The notes beneath the pieces are model-generated. The model did not search any database. It saw only the letters and a program-made list of their open reading frames with translations, and had not been told where the DNA came from. Source: Maribacter arcticus (GTDB lineage Bacteria > Bacteroidota > Bacteroidia > Flavobacteriales > Flavobacteriaceae). Taken from it: 64,000 bases of DNA. Shown piece by piece: positions 25,439 through 34,124 of the stretch (the stretch's first letter is position 1; every line of letters begins with the position of its first letter). The stretch lies in the NCBI RefSeq assembly GCF_900167935.1, contig NZ_FUYL01000001.1:372001-436000 (forward strand), in the 5' to 3' direction. The position numbers and the translations under genes are program-made.

Positions 25439-26290
25439 TTACGAGAAAATAACGGTTTTATTGTTGTATACCATTGTTTTTCGAGCAATATGAAGTTTTA
25501 CTCCTCTAGAAAGTACAATTTTCTCTAAGTCTCTACCTTTAGTTATAAAATCTTCGATTGAGTGAGAGTGGGTTACCGTAGTAACATCCTGTTCAATAAT
25601 TGGACCTTCATCTAACTCCTCTGTTACATAATGGCTAGTAGCGCCAATTATCTTTACTCCTCTCTTAAATGCTGCGTGATAAGGTTTCGCGCCAGCAAAC
25701 GCAGGTAAAAATGAGTGATGTATATTTATAATTCTATTTGGGAATTTACTAATAAGATTACCACTTACAATTTGCATATACCGTGCGAGAACAATGAAAT
25801 CAATTTCATATTTTTCAAGCAATACCAATTGTTCTTTTTCTGCCTCAACTCTATTTTGCTTATTAAATGGAATGTGAAAAAATGGAATTTCAAATTGGTC
25901 TGCAATATGCTTTAAATCAGTATGATTGCTTAGAACAAAAGGTATTTCAACTGCTAATTCACCTGAACGATACCTACTTAATAAGTCATATAAACAATGG
26001 TTGTATTTAGAGACGAAAATTGCCATTTTGGGTAATTTATCATCGGTATGTAAGCTCCATTCCATCGTATAAGGCGAAGCTAATTCTTCTTGAAATAATG
26101 ATTTAAAATGGTCGAGGTTAGAAAAGGTGTCTGCAAATTCAATAACGATACGCATGAAAAATACATCGGCAGGTTTATCAACGTGCTGGTCTAGATAAAC
26201 TATGTTGCCGTGATTTCTATGAATAAATCCGGTAACTGTACTTATTATACCAGATTGATCCGGGCAATGAACTAAAATAGTGGTTTTCAA
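25439..26290 (-). CDS. purU: formyltetrahydrofolate deformylase
   Basis: 283 residues. An N-terminal ACT domain (TTILVHCPDQSGIISTVTGF) precedes a formyltransferase-fold catalytic domain with VLARYMQIVSG, the NIHHSFLPAF active-site segment containing the catalytic His, and GATSHYVTEELDEGPII with the catalytic Asp. It hydrolyses 10-formyl-THF to formate and THF, balancing the one-carbon pool for purine synthesis. The length is normal. Confidence 0.95.
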   Translation of the reverse strand: MKTTILVHCPDQSGIISTVTGFIHRNHGNIVYLDQHVDKPADVFFMRIVIEFADTFSNLDHFKSLFQEELASPYTMEWSLHTDDKLPKMAIFVSKYNHCLYDLLSRYRSGELAVEIPFVLSNHTDLKHIADQFEIPFFHIPFNKQNRVEAEKEQLVLLEKYEIDFIVLARYMQIVSGNLISKFPNRIINIHHSFLPAFAGAKPYHAAFKRGVKIIGATSHYVTEELDEGPIIEQDVTTVTHSHSIEDFITKGRDLEKIVLSRGVKLHIARKTMVYNNKTVIFS

Positions 26291-26375
26291 TTGAGTAGTA
26301 ATTAAGCTTCCAAAAATAGGGCATAATTCTTAAAATACTAAGTAATCAATTTAATTTTGGTGGTAAATATAGCAT

Positions 26376-26765
26376 CTATAAATGCTCAGATTTCCATTTT
26401 TTATAGAATTTTCTAAAACTTTTAATCTCTGCGCGAAGTAAGTTGATGTATTCAGTTTCTTTTACACCATCTTTTTCTAAGCCTAAGCAGTAAGAATTTA
26501 TATTCCTTATAATTATATTAATGTAAGATATTGTTGCTAAGCGTTCAGAATTGCAATTTGAATATTCTACTTGTGCTATTTTTTGAGGGATAAGTATCGA
26601 ATCGGTCAAAATAGAATTGGCCATTATATCTCTAAGACTCTTAGATTCATAAAGTCGCATAAGGTCCTTGTTTAAAGAAACGTATGAGGCAATCTCCCTA
26701 CTCATGGTACAAAGTTCCAACGCTTTTCTATAAATCGGTAAATTTTTTAAACTACGATATGCCAT
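26376..26765 (-). CDS. predicted helical protein resembling four-helix-bundle (S23-like) proteins
   Basis: 129 residues, with no signal peptide and almost entirely predicted helix. The N-terminus (LPIYRKALELCTMSREIASY) recalls the 'four helix bundle protein' family of 23S-rRNA intervening-sequence proteins, but the later motifs diverge and the protein is basic at its C-terminus (KSFRKFYKKWKSEHL). I cannot assign a function. Confidence 0.5.
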   Translation of the reverse strand: MAYRSLKNLPIYRKALELCTMSREIASYVSLNKDLMRLYESKSLRDIMANSILTDSILIPQKIAQVEYSNCNSERLATISYINIIIRNINSYCLGLEKDGVKETEYINLLRAEIKSFRKFYKKWKSEHL

Positions 26766-26883
26766 GTTGTGGGATAATAATGCGACTATATAAAATTACG
26801 TTAGTTATTCCATAATTTTCTATCGATTGTAAATGTATTTTGTAATTTTACTTTGTTTACGTTAATTTTAATAAAATATACCT

Positions 26884-27333
26884 TTGAATCCAAAGATAGA
26901 CGAGCTTAACTGGAAAATACTGAAGCAGTTGCAGAATAATGCAAGAGAATCGTTCGCCAATATTGGGCGTACAGTAGGGCTTACTGCACCTGCTGTAGCT
27001 GAACGAGTAAAAAAAATGGAAGACCTAGGTATAATCTTGGGTTATAAAGCTTCGGTCTCGCACGCACTAACAGGTCATCAACTTAAGGCAATCATAACGC
27101 TTAGGGCTTTTATGGGTAAGTTGAAACCTTTCTTAGCAGTGGTGCCTACCTTGCATGAAGTCATTAATTGTTATAGAATAACTGGAAATGAGAATATTGT
27201 GATGGAAGTTGTGTTACAAGATCAATTTCACCTTGAAAAATTTATAGACCAACTTATTCAATATGGTGAAACTAGAACGCATATTGTGCTATCGCAAGTA
27301 ATTTCAAATGCTCCAATACATAAAATAAAATAG
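26884..27333 (+). CDS. Lrp/AsnC-family transcriptional regulator
   Basis: 149 residues from a TTG start (26884; no ATG is available before the conserved MNPKIDELNWKILKQLQNNA). HTH in FANIGRTVGLTAPAVAERVK, then a RAM ligand domain (AIITLRAFMG, CYRITGNENIVMEVV). It probably responds to an amino acid; the ligand is unknown. It has its own transcription unit. Confidence 0.92.
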   Translation: MNPKIDELNWKILKQLQNNARESFANIGRTVGLTAPAVAERVKKMEDLGIILGYKASVSHALTGHQLKAIITLRAFMGKLKPFLAVVPTLHEVINCYRITGNENIVMEVVLQDQFHLEKFIDQLIQYGETRTHIVLSQVISNAPIHKIK

Positions 27334-27462
27334 ATTTGAAGGTGTTCAATATTAATTATTTTTAAAAAGCCTCATGACATCTAAATCAGATTATGAAGCT
27401 TTTAAAGCGTTAAGTAATTCTTAAGAAATTAAATTTTTGGCTAGATTTTTGATGTAAATTAA

Positions 27463-28878
27463 ATGATGAAAAAAATACTATTCTTTGCTTTTGTTTTGAC
27501 CTCTATCACAAATTTTTCTCAAGAACTGAGATTATTAAGAGGTTCGATTACAGAAAATGTAGCGGTCAACGATTCTTTAAAAGAAACATTATCGCTCTAT
27601 TTGCCCTCTACTTTTGAAGTTCAGAAACCTTGGCCTGTAATTTTTGTGTTTGATTTGAAAGGCAGAGGTAGGGCATCTGTTTCAATGTTGGTTACTGCTG
27701 CTGAAAAAGAAGGGTATATTTTAGCAAGTTCAGATAATGTAAATGATTCTTTATCTATTTCTGAAAATGTTCTAATAGCCAATAGAATGTTCAACGCCTT
27801 AATAAATATTGTTCCTGTTGCCAATAATCGCACATATACTGCAGGTTTTGGAAGTGGTGCTATGTTTGCCTCAATTCTACCAACGTTCATAAAGGAAATA
27901 AAGGGTGTTGTTTCTATAGGTGCTTCTGTTGGTAATATTGAAATCTTGAATTCAAAACAGACATTTCAATTTATAGGTATTGTAAATAGGTCTGATTATA
28001 GTTTTAGAGACATGCTCGATACGCAACAAATTCTTAATAAGATGAAATTCCCAAATGAATTATTGGTTTTTGATGATGATCGAATTTTACCTGATGTGAC
28101 TACAATTGCTAGTGCTTTTAGAATGCTAACCTTAACGAGTATGGCAAAAGGTGATGTTCAGCGTAATGACGGTTTAATTACTGATTCTTATCGGGAGTTT
28201 ATGACAAAAGCAAATATTTTTGTTTCAAGCGAAAAACCGATTTTAGCAAACTACCTATTGTCAGATATAGAGAAAGTATTTAACCCATTGGTAGAATTGG
28301 ATTCTCTTAAATTATCTCAAAAGTCTTTACGGCGCAGTACTTCTTATAAAAAGGCAAATAGAAGTCAGAATAGTTATTTCTTGAAAGAATCCTTTTTAAA
28401 GGAAGATTATAGCTATTATTTAGAGGAAGATATTATTACATATAATTATGCAAATCTAGGATGGTGGAATTATCAGATGGAAGATTTAGCTAAACTCGAT
28501 AAAAGCACTGTGCTTTATGAACGCCAAATGTCTAGCAGATTAAGAGGATATATAAATGCACTAATTTCTGATAATATTGATTTTGTTTCGGCAGATAAGG
28601 AAGTCGATTTAGAGGCCCTGAATTTATTGTACATGATTAAAACTATTACAGATCCGTTAGAATTTGCTCCTTATTTAAAGGTTATTTCTACTAGTGCTAA
28701 AATGGAAGATTATGGCACCGCATTATTTTATTTAGAAGAGCTTTTGAAAAATGGTTATGCCAACAAAAGTGAACTATATGAACTTGAAAATACCGCTTTA
28801 TTTCGTATTACGCCTGAGTTTAACTTGCTTGTTGAGAAATATTTAAAGGATGCTCGTTACGAAATTATTGAACAGTAA
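27463..28878 (+). CDS. exported alpha/beta-hydrolase-fold protein, nucleophile Ser apparently replaced
   Basis: 471 residues with signal peptide (MMKKILFFAFVLTSI...). The first 230 residues follow the esterase/dienelactone-hydrolase layout (YLPSTFEVQKPWPVIFVFD, YILASSDN), but the nucleophile elbow reads G128-F-G-S-G132, where family members have G-F-S-x-G. The nucleophile position is therefore Gly, with a Ser one residue later. The C-terminal 240 residues look helical, like a TPR-type region (ALFYLEELLKNGYANKSELY). It may be a non-catalytic binding protein. The 3' end overlaps the converging DJ-1 gene by 14 nt. Confidence 0.65.
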   Translation: MMKKILFFAFVLTSITNFSQELRLLRGSITENVAVNDSLKETLSLYLPSTFEVQKPWPVIFVFDLKGRGRASVSMLVTAAEKEGYILASSDNVNDSLSISENVLIANRMFNALINIVPVANNRTYTAGFGSGAMFASILPTFIKEIKGVVSIGASVGNIEILNSKQTFQFIGIVNRSDYSFRDMLDTQQILNKMKFPNELLVFDDDRILPDVTTIASAFRMLTLTSMAKGDVQRNDGLITDSYREFMTKANIFVSSEKPILANYLLSDIEKVFNPLVELDSLKLSQKSLRRSTSYKKANRSQNSYFLKESFLKEDYSYYLEEDIITYNYANLGWWNYQMEDLAKLDKSTVLYERQMSSRLRGYINALISDNIDFVSADKEVDLEALNLLYMIKTITDPLEFAPYLKVISTSAKMEDYGTALFYLEELLKNGYANKSELYELENTALFRITPEFNLLVEKYLKDARYEIIEQ

Positions 28879-29602
28879 GATGAGGAACTTGTTCTAAATC
28901 CCAATCAATGACTAGGCCTTTGGCTAGAGATTCGGTAATTTTTTCCCCATATAATATTTGACATAAATATAATGCAGCTTCAAAACTTTTTGCGCCGCCT
29001 GCTGAGGTAATGTATTTATCATCGTGAACAAAAAGCACATTGTCCTTTACATCAAGATTTGGAAACATTTTTTTATAATTTTCAATATCACTAGGGAAAG
29101 TAGTCGATGCCACGGAGTCTAGTATTCCAGATTTAGCCAAAAGAAATGCGCCATCACAATGACTGGTCATATAAAGTGAAGTTTTATCAATCTTTTTAAT
29201 AAAATTTAACATGGTGGTATCTTTTAAGTCTTTATCCATTGAATGCTCAGCGCTTGGTACTACGAGAATATCTATTCTTGGTAATTCATCTTTGGTATAA
29301 TCAAAGTCTGGTAGAATGCGAACACCTTCGAAAGTGGTAATCGGTTTAAGGGTGTTTGCTACTGTAAACGTATTCATCGCCTTAATGCCTTCTCTAAACT
29401 TGGTGTGTTGAAAAATATCGAAAGGTGCGGTAAATTCAGTATTAAAAGTGCCATCCATAATTAAAAATGCCACGTTATATCGCTCAAGGTTAAGTTCTGG
29501 CAAGACTCTTATGTCTTCGTGTAAAGGTTCTTTTGTGGGCTTTTGTTGCTCACAACTAAATGTAGTAAAAAGCAGAAGTGTAAAAAAGTATCTAAAGTTC
29601 AT
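28865..29602 (-). CDS. DJ-1/PfpI family lipoprotein
   Basis: 245 residues, lipobox TTFSC (Cys17). The DJ-1/PfpI (class I glutamine amidotransferase-like) fold is recognised by VAFLIMDGTF, the nucleophile Cys in TSHCDGAFLLAKSGIL, STTFPSDIENYK and the C-terminal TSAGGAKSFEAALYL. Related cytoplasmic proteins are hydratases or form the ligand part of GATase-AraC regulators. Here the lipoprotein signal puts it outside. The role is unknown. Confidence 0.85.
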   Translation of the reverse strand: MNFRYFFTLLLFTTFSCEQQKPTKEPLHEDIRVLPELNLERYNVAFLIMDGTFNTEFTAPFDIFQHTKFREGIKAMNTFTVANTLKPITTFEGVRILPDFDYTKDELPRIDILVVPSAEHSMDKDLKDTTMLNFIKKIDKTSLYMTSHCDGAFLLAKSGILDSVASTTFPSDIENYKKMFPNLDVKDNVLFVHDDKYITSAGGAKSFEAALYLCQILYGEKITESLAKGLVIDWDLEQVPHLTVQ

Positions 29603-29685
29603 AAGAATAGTATTAATGTGTAAAGTACGATTATATACAAAAATGGTACAATGAATAAATTGTATTTTTGAATTGTAAACGAAGA

Positions 29686-30336
29686 ATGATGAAGGTGTTT
29701 GTAATTATTGCAGTAATGTGCGTATTGTTTTCTTGTAAGCAGGAAAAAAAATATCATGATACAAATCATGATAGAAAGTCGTTGGTTACATCTGATAAAC
29801 TGGCGGACATTTTAAAATTTCAGCAGAAGCTAAATGACGAATTTAAAGATCCCGAAACGTCTCCGTTGGCAGATAGATTTCGAATAGATTTCGAAACACT
29901 AGATTTCTTTCAACCCGATACTAATTATGTCATAGTTGCCGAGTTTATTAGAACACCTGAAGCTTTGCCATTTTCTATGCCAACAACAACAGATCGTGAA
30001 TCAACTGAGGTGTTGTATGGTATTGCAAAATTCACATTAAATGGAAAAAAGCAACAATTGGAAATTTACCAAACGCCAGAATTAATTACACAAGAAAAGT
30101 ATAAAGATTACTTATTTCTGCCTTTTACAGATGCTACTAATGGTGAAGAAACGTATGGTGGGGGTCGATATCTTGATTTAAGGATTCCTGATGGAAACGA
30201 AATTGTATTAGACTTTAATAAAGCCTATAATCCTTATTGTGCCTATAATAAAAAATTTAGTTGTCCATTAGTACCTTCTGTTAATCATATTGATTCTAGG
30301 ATAGTGGCTGGGGTAAAAGACTTTGAAAAAAAATAA
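29686..30336 (+). CDS. DUF1684 family lipoprotein
   Basis: 216 residues. I start at ATG 29686 (MMKVFVIIAVMCVLFSC) because it gives a normal lipoprotein signal with Cys17; a TTG start 18 bp upstream would add six residues before it. DUF1684 hallmarks are present: LPFTDATNGEETYGGGRYLD, the segment DFNKAYNPYCAYN and CPLVPSVNHI. The function is unknown. A terminator overlaps the stop codon. Confidence 0.88.
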   Translation: MMKVFVIIAVMCVLFSCKQEKKYHDTNHDRKSLVTSDKLADILKFQQKLNDEFKDPETSPLADRFRIDFETLDFFQPDTNYVIVAEFIRTPEALPFSMPTTTDRESTEVLYGIAKFTLNGKKQQLEIYQTPELITQEKYKDYLFLPFTDATNGEETYGGGRYLDLRIPDGNEIVLDFNKAYNPYCAYNKKFSCPLVPSVNHIDSRIVAGVKDFEKK

Positions 30337-30368
30337 AATCCCCTAACGTGCTGTTAGAGGATTTTATT
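30332..30368. terminator. bidirectional terminator
   Basis: A long stem AATAAAATCC-CCTAAC with GTTAG-AGGATTTTATT and a GTGCT loop, between the DUF1684 gene and the converging porin gene. Confidence 0.75.
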
Positions 30369-30388
30369 AATTATTGATTTTTATTTTC

Positions 30389-31426
30389 TTAATCGAAAGA
30401 ATAGATTGCCGCTAAAGTAAAAGAAGCTAGAGAATTTGTAGGGTCAGTTGCATTACCAAAAGGTTCTACATCATTGCCCCAGCTATCTAAGCGTACTTCT
30501 GGTTTGATTATTAAATTACCAGTTGTATAGCTACCAGTCAATGTAGCAGCAAGTACAGGTGTATCATCTAGGCCATCTTGTGTAAAGGTCATATATTCAC
30601 CTCTTAGACCTATGGCAAAGGTTTCTGAAGTTGTAAGTTGAGGGTAAATTGCCAAACCATAGAAACCACTTTCAGTTTCTGAGTTTTTATTATATGCAGC
30701 ATTTATGCCAAAGAAAAAATCATCAGATACATCAAAACCACCAGTATAATCAATTTCGAAACCTAATCCATCATTTTTACCACTATCATAATATAGATTT
30801 AAGAATTGGCCATAAAAACCTAGTTGACCACCGAATGAGTATTCTCCAGTTCCTGTGATATCATTGGTATCCCATGGGTTCATAACGCCAAGCATTAAAC
30901 TAACATCGTCAGATAAAGTAAAATCAGCTTTTAAACCAACATGTGAAAACGGTCCGTTTGAAAATAAATGCGAAACACTATAGTTAAAGTTTGCTGCTGG
31001 AGCGATAACCTCATATCCTAAAAATGTATTAAATCTACCAATGGTTAAAGTAGTTCCTTCAGACACGTTCCAATATGCATAAGCCTGATTGATAACACCA
31101 TTCAACACATCATTATTAAATGTCGCTTCTGTTCCTCTCGGACCAAAAACTAAATCTACTACAAAACCAGTATCACCAGTTTCATAAGTACCTATTATAT
31201 TGGCCATACCTAAAGCAAAACCTGTTTGGTTCGCAAACGATGTAAATGATGAAGATTCATCTACACCTGCTTCATTGAATGTTGTTCTGTAATATGTATC
31301 TATTGAACCACTAAGGCTAAGTGCACTTTTTTCCTCTTCTTGTGCAATAACACTTGACACTGCAAGTAACATAAGACCTGATGCTAAGATATTTTTTACG
31401 TATTTTGTATTGATAACTGTTTTCAT
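30389..31426 (-). CDS. outer membrane beta-barrel porin beside amtB
   Basis: 345 residues from ATG 31426 (signal peptide ILASGLMLLAVSSVIAQ). The mature protein is made of alternating beta-strands with aromatic girdles (DTYYRTTFNEAG, FVVDLVFGPRG, YGLAIYPQLTT) and an ASFTLAAIYSFD end, typical of small Bacteroidota porins. It follows amtB on the same strand, separated by a 105-bp gap with a strong hairpin, so it may be co-transcribed and admit ammonium or small nitrogen compounds. That role is inference from position. Confidence 0.75.
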   Translation of the reverse strand: MKTVINTKYVKNILASGLMLLAVSSVIAQEEEKSALSLSGSIDTYYRTTFNEAGVDESSSFTSFANQTGFALGMANIIGTYETGDTGFVVDLVFGPRGTEATFNNDVLNGVINQAYAYWNVSEGTTLTIGRFNTFLGYEVIAPAANFNYSVSHLFSNGPFSHVGLKADFTLSDDVSLMLGVMNPWDTNDITGTGEYSFGGQLGFYGQFLNLYYDSGKNDGLGFEIDYTGGFDVSDDFFFGINAAYNKNSETESGFYGLAIYPQLTTSETFAIGLRGEYMTFTQDGLDDTPVLAATLTGSYTTGNLIIKPEVRLDSWGNDVEPFGNATDPTNSLASFTLAAIYSFD

Positions 31427-31495
31427 AAATTTTGTTTTTAATTCCCACAAGGGATTAATTAGTTTGAGAAAATAAATTTGTTGAAAGGTTATGTA

Positions 31496-31521
31496 ACGGA
31501 GCGCTCTGCAAAGCGCTCCGT
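31496..31521 (-). terminator. 10-bp hairpin between amtB and the porin gene
   Basis: Perfect stem ACGGAGCGCT/AGCGCTCCGT with a 6-nt loop. In the direction of the amtB transcript there is no U-run after the stem, so it may act as a partial terminator or mRNA stabiliser and not as a full stop. Confidence 0.5.
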
Positions 31522-31531
31522 ATTTTTTAAT

Positions 31532-32776
31532 TTAGTGATCGTTCATTCTAAAATCTGCATAGGCATCCATACCATGTTCATGAATATCTAAGCCTTCTAC
31601 TTCTTCTTCTTTAGATACTCTAAGACCTAATGTTACTTTAAGTACACCTAATATTATTCCAGATGTTACGACACAGAAGCCACCTACTATAAGTACTCCA
31701 TAAAGTTGTGTCATAAATTGAGCGCCACTTGCCAAGTTTCCAAAAATACCTACAGCTAAAGTCCCCCAGATACCACAGATTAAGTGTACCGCTACTGCAC
31801 CAACAGGATCATCTAATTTTATTTTATCAACTAAAGCAACACCGCCTACTATTATTATACCTGCTAGAAAGCCGATTACAACTGCTTCATTTGGTGACAT
31901 TAAGTCTGCACCTGCAGTAATACCAACTAGACCACCAAGAATACCGTTAAGGAACATGGTTAAATCTAAATTCTTATAAAGTATAGTAGAGGTTATCATT
32001 GCTCCGAATCCACCTGCAGCGGCAGCTAAACTTGTAGTAACCAAGACTAATGACGTTAATTCTGGGTCTGCAGATAATACTGATCCGCCGTTGAAACCGA
32101 ACCAACCTAACCATAGTATTAAAACACCGGCAGTTGCCATTGGTATGCTGTGACCTGGTATGGCGTTTGGTTTGCCGTCTTTACCGAATTTTCCAATTCT
32201 TGCACCTAATAAGGTTATAGCAACCAAAGCTGCCCATCCACCAACAGAGTGTACTAATGTCGAACCTGCGAAATCATAGAATCCCCATGAATCCAAGAAT
32301 CCTCCACCCCATTTCCAAGCACCTACTATAGGGTAAACTAGACCTACGTAGATTACTGTGAAAATCATGAAAGAACCTATTTTAATTCGCTCAGCAACGG
32401 CTCCAGATACAATGGTAGCTGCAGTTGCTGCGAACATTCCTTGAAAAAGAAAATCTGTCCACCATGTATACCCGCCATCTGCATATTCAGCCGTCATTCC
32501 TCCTTCAGGGGCTCCAATTCCAAAACTATCCATGCTAAATTTTATTAATCCCAAGTCACCATCTTCGAAACCAGGGTACATTAAATTGAAACCCCATGCA
32601 TAATAAAGAAGTAAACCTCCTGTGATAATAAATATGTTTTTAAATAATATGTTAATTGTGTTTTTTTGTCTGGTCAATCCTATTTCTAGAAAAGCAAAAC
32701 CAGTATGCATGAAGAATACCAATGCGGTAGCCAACATCATCCATACGTTATTTGCTGTAAATAATCCTGCGTCCAT
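31532..32776 (-). CDS. amtB: ammonium transporter
   Basis: A 414-residue Amt/MEP channel with 11 predicted membrane helices and no signal peptide (the protein begins MDAGLFTANNVWMMLATALV). The paired pore histidines are in GSTLVHSVGGWAAL and GAVAVHLICGIWGT, with the structural Asp in WGFYDFAGS. It moves ammonium into the cell. The glnK gene lies 31 bp upstream on the same strand, the classic pairing in which P-II blocks the pore when nitrogen is plentiful. Confidence 0.95.
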   Translation of the reverse strand: MDAGLFTANNVWMMLATALVFFMHTGFAFLEIGLTRQKNTINILFKNIFIITGGLLLYYAWGFNLMYPGFEDGDLGLIKFSMDSFGIGAPEGGMTAEYADGGYTWWTDFLFQGMFAATAATIVSGAVAERIKIGSFMIFTVIYVGLVYPIVGAWKWGGGFLDSWGFYDFAGSTLVHSVGGWAALVAITLLGARIGKFGKDGKPNAIPGHSIPMATAGVLILWLGWFGFNGGSVLSADPELTSLVLVTTSLAAAAGGFGAMITSTILYKNLDLTMFLNGILGGLVGITAGADLMSPNEAVVIGFLAGIIIVGGVALVDKIKLDDPVGAVAVHLICGIWGTLAVGIFGNLASGAQFMTQLYGVLIVGGFCVVTSGIILGVLKVTLGLRVSKEEEVEGLDIHEHGMDAYADFRMNDH

Positions 32777-32807
32777 TTCTTTTCGTTTTAGTTAGTTTTT
32801 TAAATTT

Positions 32808-33146
32808 TTAGTTGATACCTGCCAAACCATTCTCTTTGGTTCTAATTCGGTAAGCTTCCAATACTTCGGATACAAATATTTTTCCATCACCTACATTACC
32901 TGAGTATGCAGCTTCAAGTATTGAATTCACTGTTTTTTCTAGAAAGTCATCGGATACTACTATAGATAGGTGTCTACGTTGTATATCCGTTGTACTATAT
33001 GAAATACCGCGATAAACATGACCTTGTTTTTCATTGCCAACTCCTGTTACGTCCCAGTAACTAAAGAAGTTAACCTCTATTTGATGTAATGCCTCTTTGA
33101 CATCGTCAAACTTTGATTTTCTGATAATTGCCTCAATTTTTTTCAT
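32808..33146 (-). CDS. glnK: P-II nitrogen regulatory protein
   Basis: 112 residues. MKKIEAIIRKSKFDDVKEAL at the N-terminus, T-loop about residues 36-54 (GVGNEKQGHVYRGISYS) with Tyr45 and Tyr50 near the position of the uridylylated Tyr51 of E. coli, and the C-terminal GDGKIFVSEVLEAYRIRTKE that binds ATP/2-oxoglutarate. The T-loop sequence departs from the enterobacterial type, so the mode of modification is uncertain. It is first in glnK-amtB-porin, behind two TACCC/GGGTA-type palindromes. Confidence 0.93.
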   Translation of the reverse strand: MKKIEAIIRKSKFDDVKEALHQIEVNFFSYWDVTGVGNEKQGHVYRGISYSTTDIQRRHLSIVVSDDFLEKTVNSILEAAYSGNVGDGKIFVSEVLEAYRIRTKENGLAGIN

Positions 33147-33168
33147 TTGATTAAGTTTTTGATAATGC

Positions 33169-33176
33169 CAAATATA
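33169..33176 (-). promoter_or_regulatory. -7 promoter element for glnK-amtB
   Basis: On the minus strand it reads TATATTTG, a perfect TAnnTTTG match, 22 bp before the start codon. The first palindrome is centred about 30 bp further upstream, overlapping where the -33 element would lie. Confidence 0.5.
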
Positions 33177-33191
33177 TGTTAATTACAACAA

Positions 33192-33212
33192 CCCCCTATT
33201 TATTTTAGGGTA
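33192..33212. promoter_or_regulatory. nitrogen-type palindrome, proximal site (CCCCC-N11-GGGTA)
   Basis: Arms CCCCC (33192-33196) and GGGTA (33208-33212), centred about 40 bp upstream of the start site predicted from the -7 element, the place a class II activator would bind. Spacer TATTTATTTTA shares its last five bases with the distal site. Confidence 0.5.
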
Positions 33213-33244
33213 TGAATAGATATTTTTATTGGTATCATAATTTA

Positions 33245-33265
33245 TACCCCATAAATTTTAGGGTA
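33245..33265. promoter_or_regulatory. nitrogen-type palindrome, distal site (TACCC-N11-GGGTA)
   Basis: Perfect arms TACCC (33245-33249) and GGGTA (33261-33265), centred 53 bp (about five helical turns) upstream of the proximal site. A similar palindrome occurs between the GSII and GSIII genes. Confidence 0.55.
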
Positions 33266-33437
33266 TTGATAGTTATAATTAAAAATTTTGTGGATAAGTG
33301 GAATTGTGTGGGGACTATAATCGTGAATTTTGACTTAATCGTCAGAAAATTCATTAGTTATCTACCGATTGTTTAAAAAAACGGCAAATACTTTAAAAAT
33401 AAGTAAATATTAAAATAGTTGGTGCTGATTGTTGGTT

Positions 33438-33809
33438 CTATAACATTTTACAAACCCAAAGGCCAAATGAGATGGCTAGAATGCCTAACGCAACACTTAA
33501 GCCCAAGTAAAGTGACGTGTAAAGAATAGAAGATTCCTTTAAAAGAATATTACTTTCTAATGCGAATGTTGAGAATGTTGTAAAGCCCCCGCAGAAACCG
33601 GTGGCTAATAAAAGGGTTTGATTTTGAGTAATGTAATTGTGCTTTAAAGAAAGACCTATAAGTATACCTATTAAAAGACAACCTATAATATTTACTAAAA
33701 AAGTACCTAGATAGAAATTTGAATAGTAGGAATTGAGGTTTTTTGAAATCCAGTATCTTAAGATACTACCTAAACCTCCTCCTAAAAAAACCAGTAAAAA
33801 TTGTTTCAT
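33438..33809 (-). CDS. crcB: fluoride channel Fluc/CrcB
   Basis: 123 residues, four membrane helices. Family motifs: GGGLGSILRYWISK near the N-terminus, GTFLVNIIGCLLIG with the pore Asn, and GFCGGFTTFSTFALE containing the Phe/Thr track and the central Na+ site. It exports fluoride as a dual-topology dimer. No fluoride riboswitch is evident upstream (33810-33827 is too short). Confidence 0.94.
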   Translation of the reverse strand: MKQFLLVFLGGGLGSILRYWISKNLNSYYSNFYLGTFLVNIIGCLLIGILIGLSLKHNYITQNQTLLLATGFCGGFTTFSTFALESNILLKESSILYTSLYLGLSVALGILAISFGLWVCKML

Positions 33810-33827
33810 ACCTTATAAAGGTAAAAA

Positions 33828-34007
33828 CTAAACTGCTTTCTTGTAGCTAGATGTAAGTAAATCTAAAGGATAGATTACAGAAGTATGTTGATTGGATAAT
33901 TCTTGAGAAGATTGTTTTGATTTTTGTGAAACACTTAACAAGCTAACTACCACCATCGCGATATTAATACCTACTAAAACTAAAAAAATTGTAAGAAATG
34001 TCATCAT
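33828..34007 (-). CDS. small single-helix membrane protein, 59 residues
   Basis: ATG-ATG at 34007/34004 opens a 59-residue frame. It has one N-terminal membrane helix (MMTFLTIFLVLVGINIAMVV) followed by a polar Ser/Gln-rich tail (SQKSKQSSQELSNQH). The helix is strikingly like that of the 28-residue peptide at 51056-51142, position for position. That points to a real, related pair, but no family is recognised. It lies 18 bp upstream of crcB on the same strand and may be co-transcribed with it. Confidence 0.55.
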   Translation of the reverse strand: MMTFLTIFLVLVGINIAMVVVSLLSVSQKSKQSSQELSNQHTSVIYPLDLLTSSYKKAV

Positions 34008-34124
34008 AATTAATTACCATGTATAGATGAATAACGCAAAATTACGTTATTTGGTATATTATACGAGCAAAATGACCATTTTGTTGTAAAAATGTTAATT
34101 TTTGTGGTGTAGGTAAAATATTAA

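Noticed and set aside
31496..31521. Hairpin as a full terminator of amtB
   Set aside because: The T-run is on the wrong side for the minus-strand transcript; I list it only as a hairpin of uncertain role.
33810..33827. Fluoride riboswitch before crcB
   Set aside because: The space between crcB and the small upstream gene is only 18 bp, too short for the aptamer.
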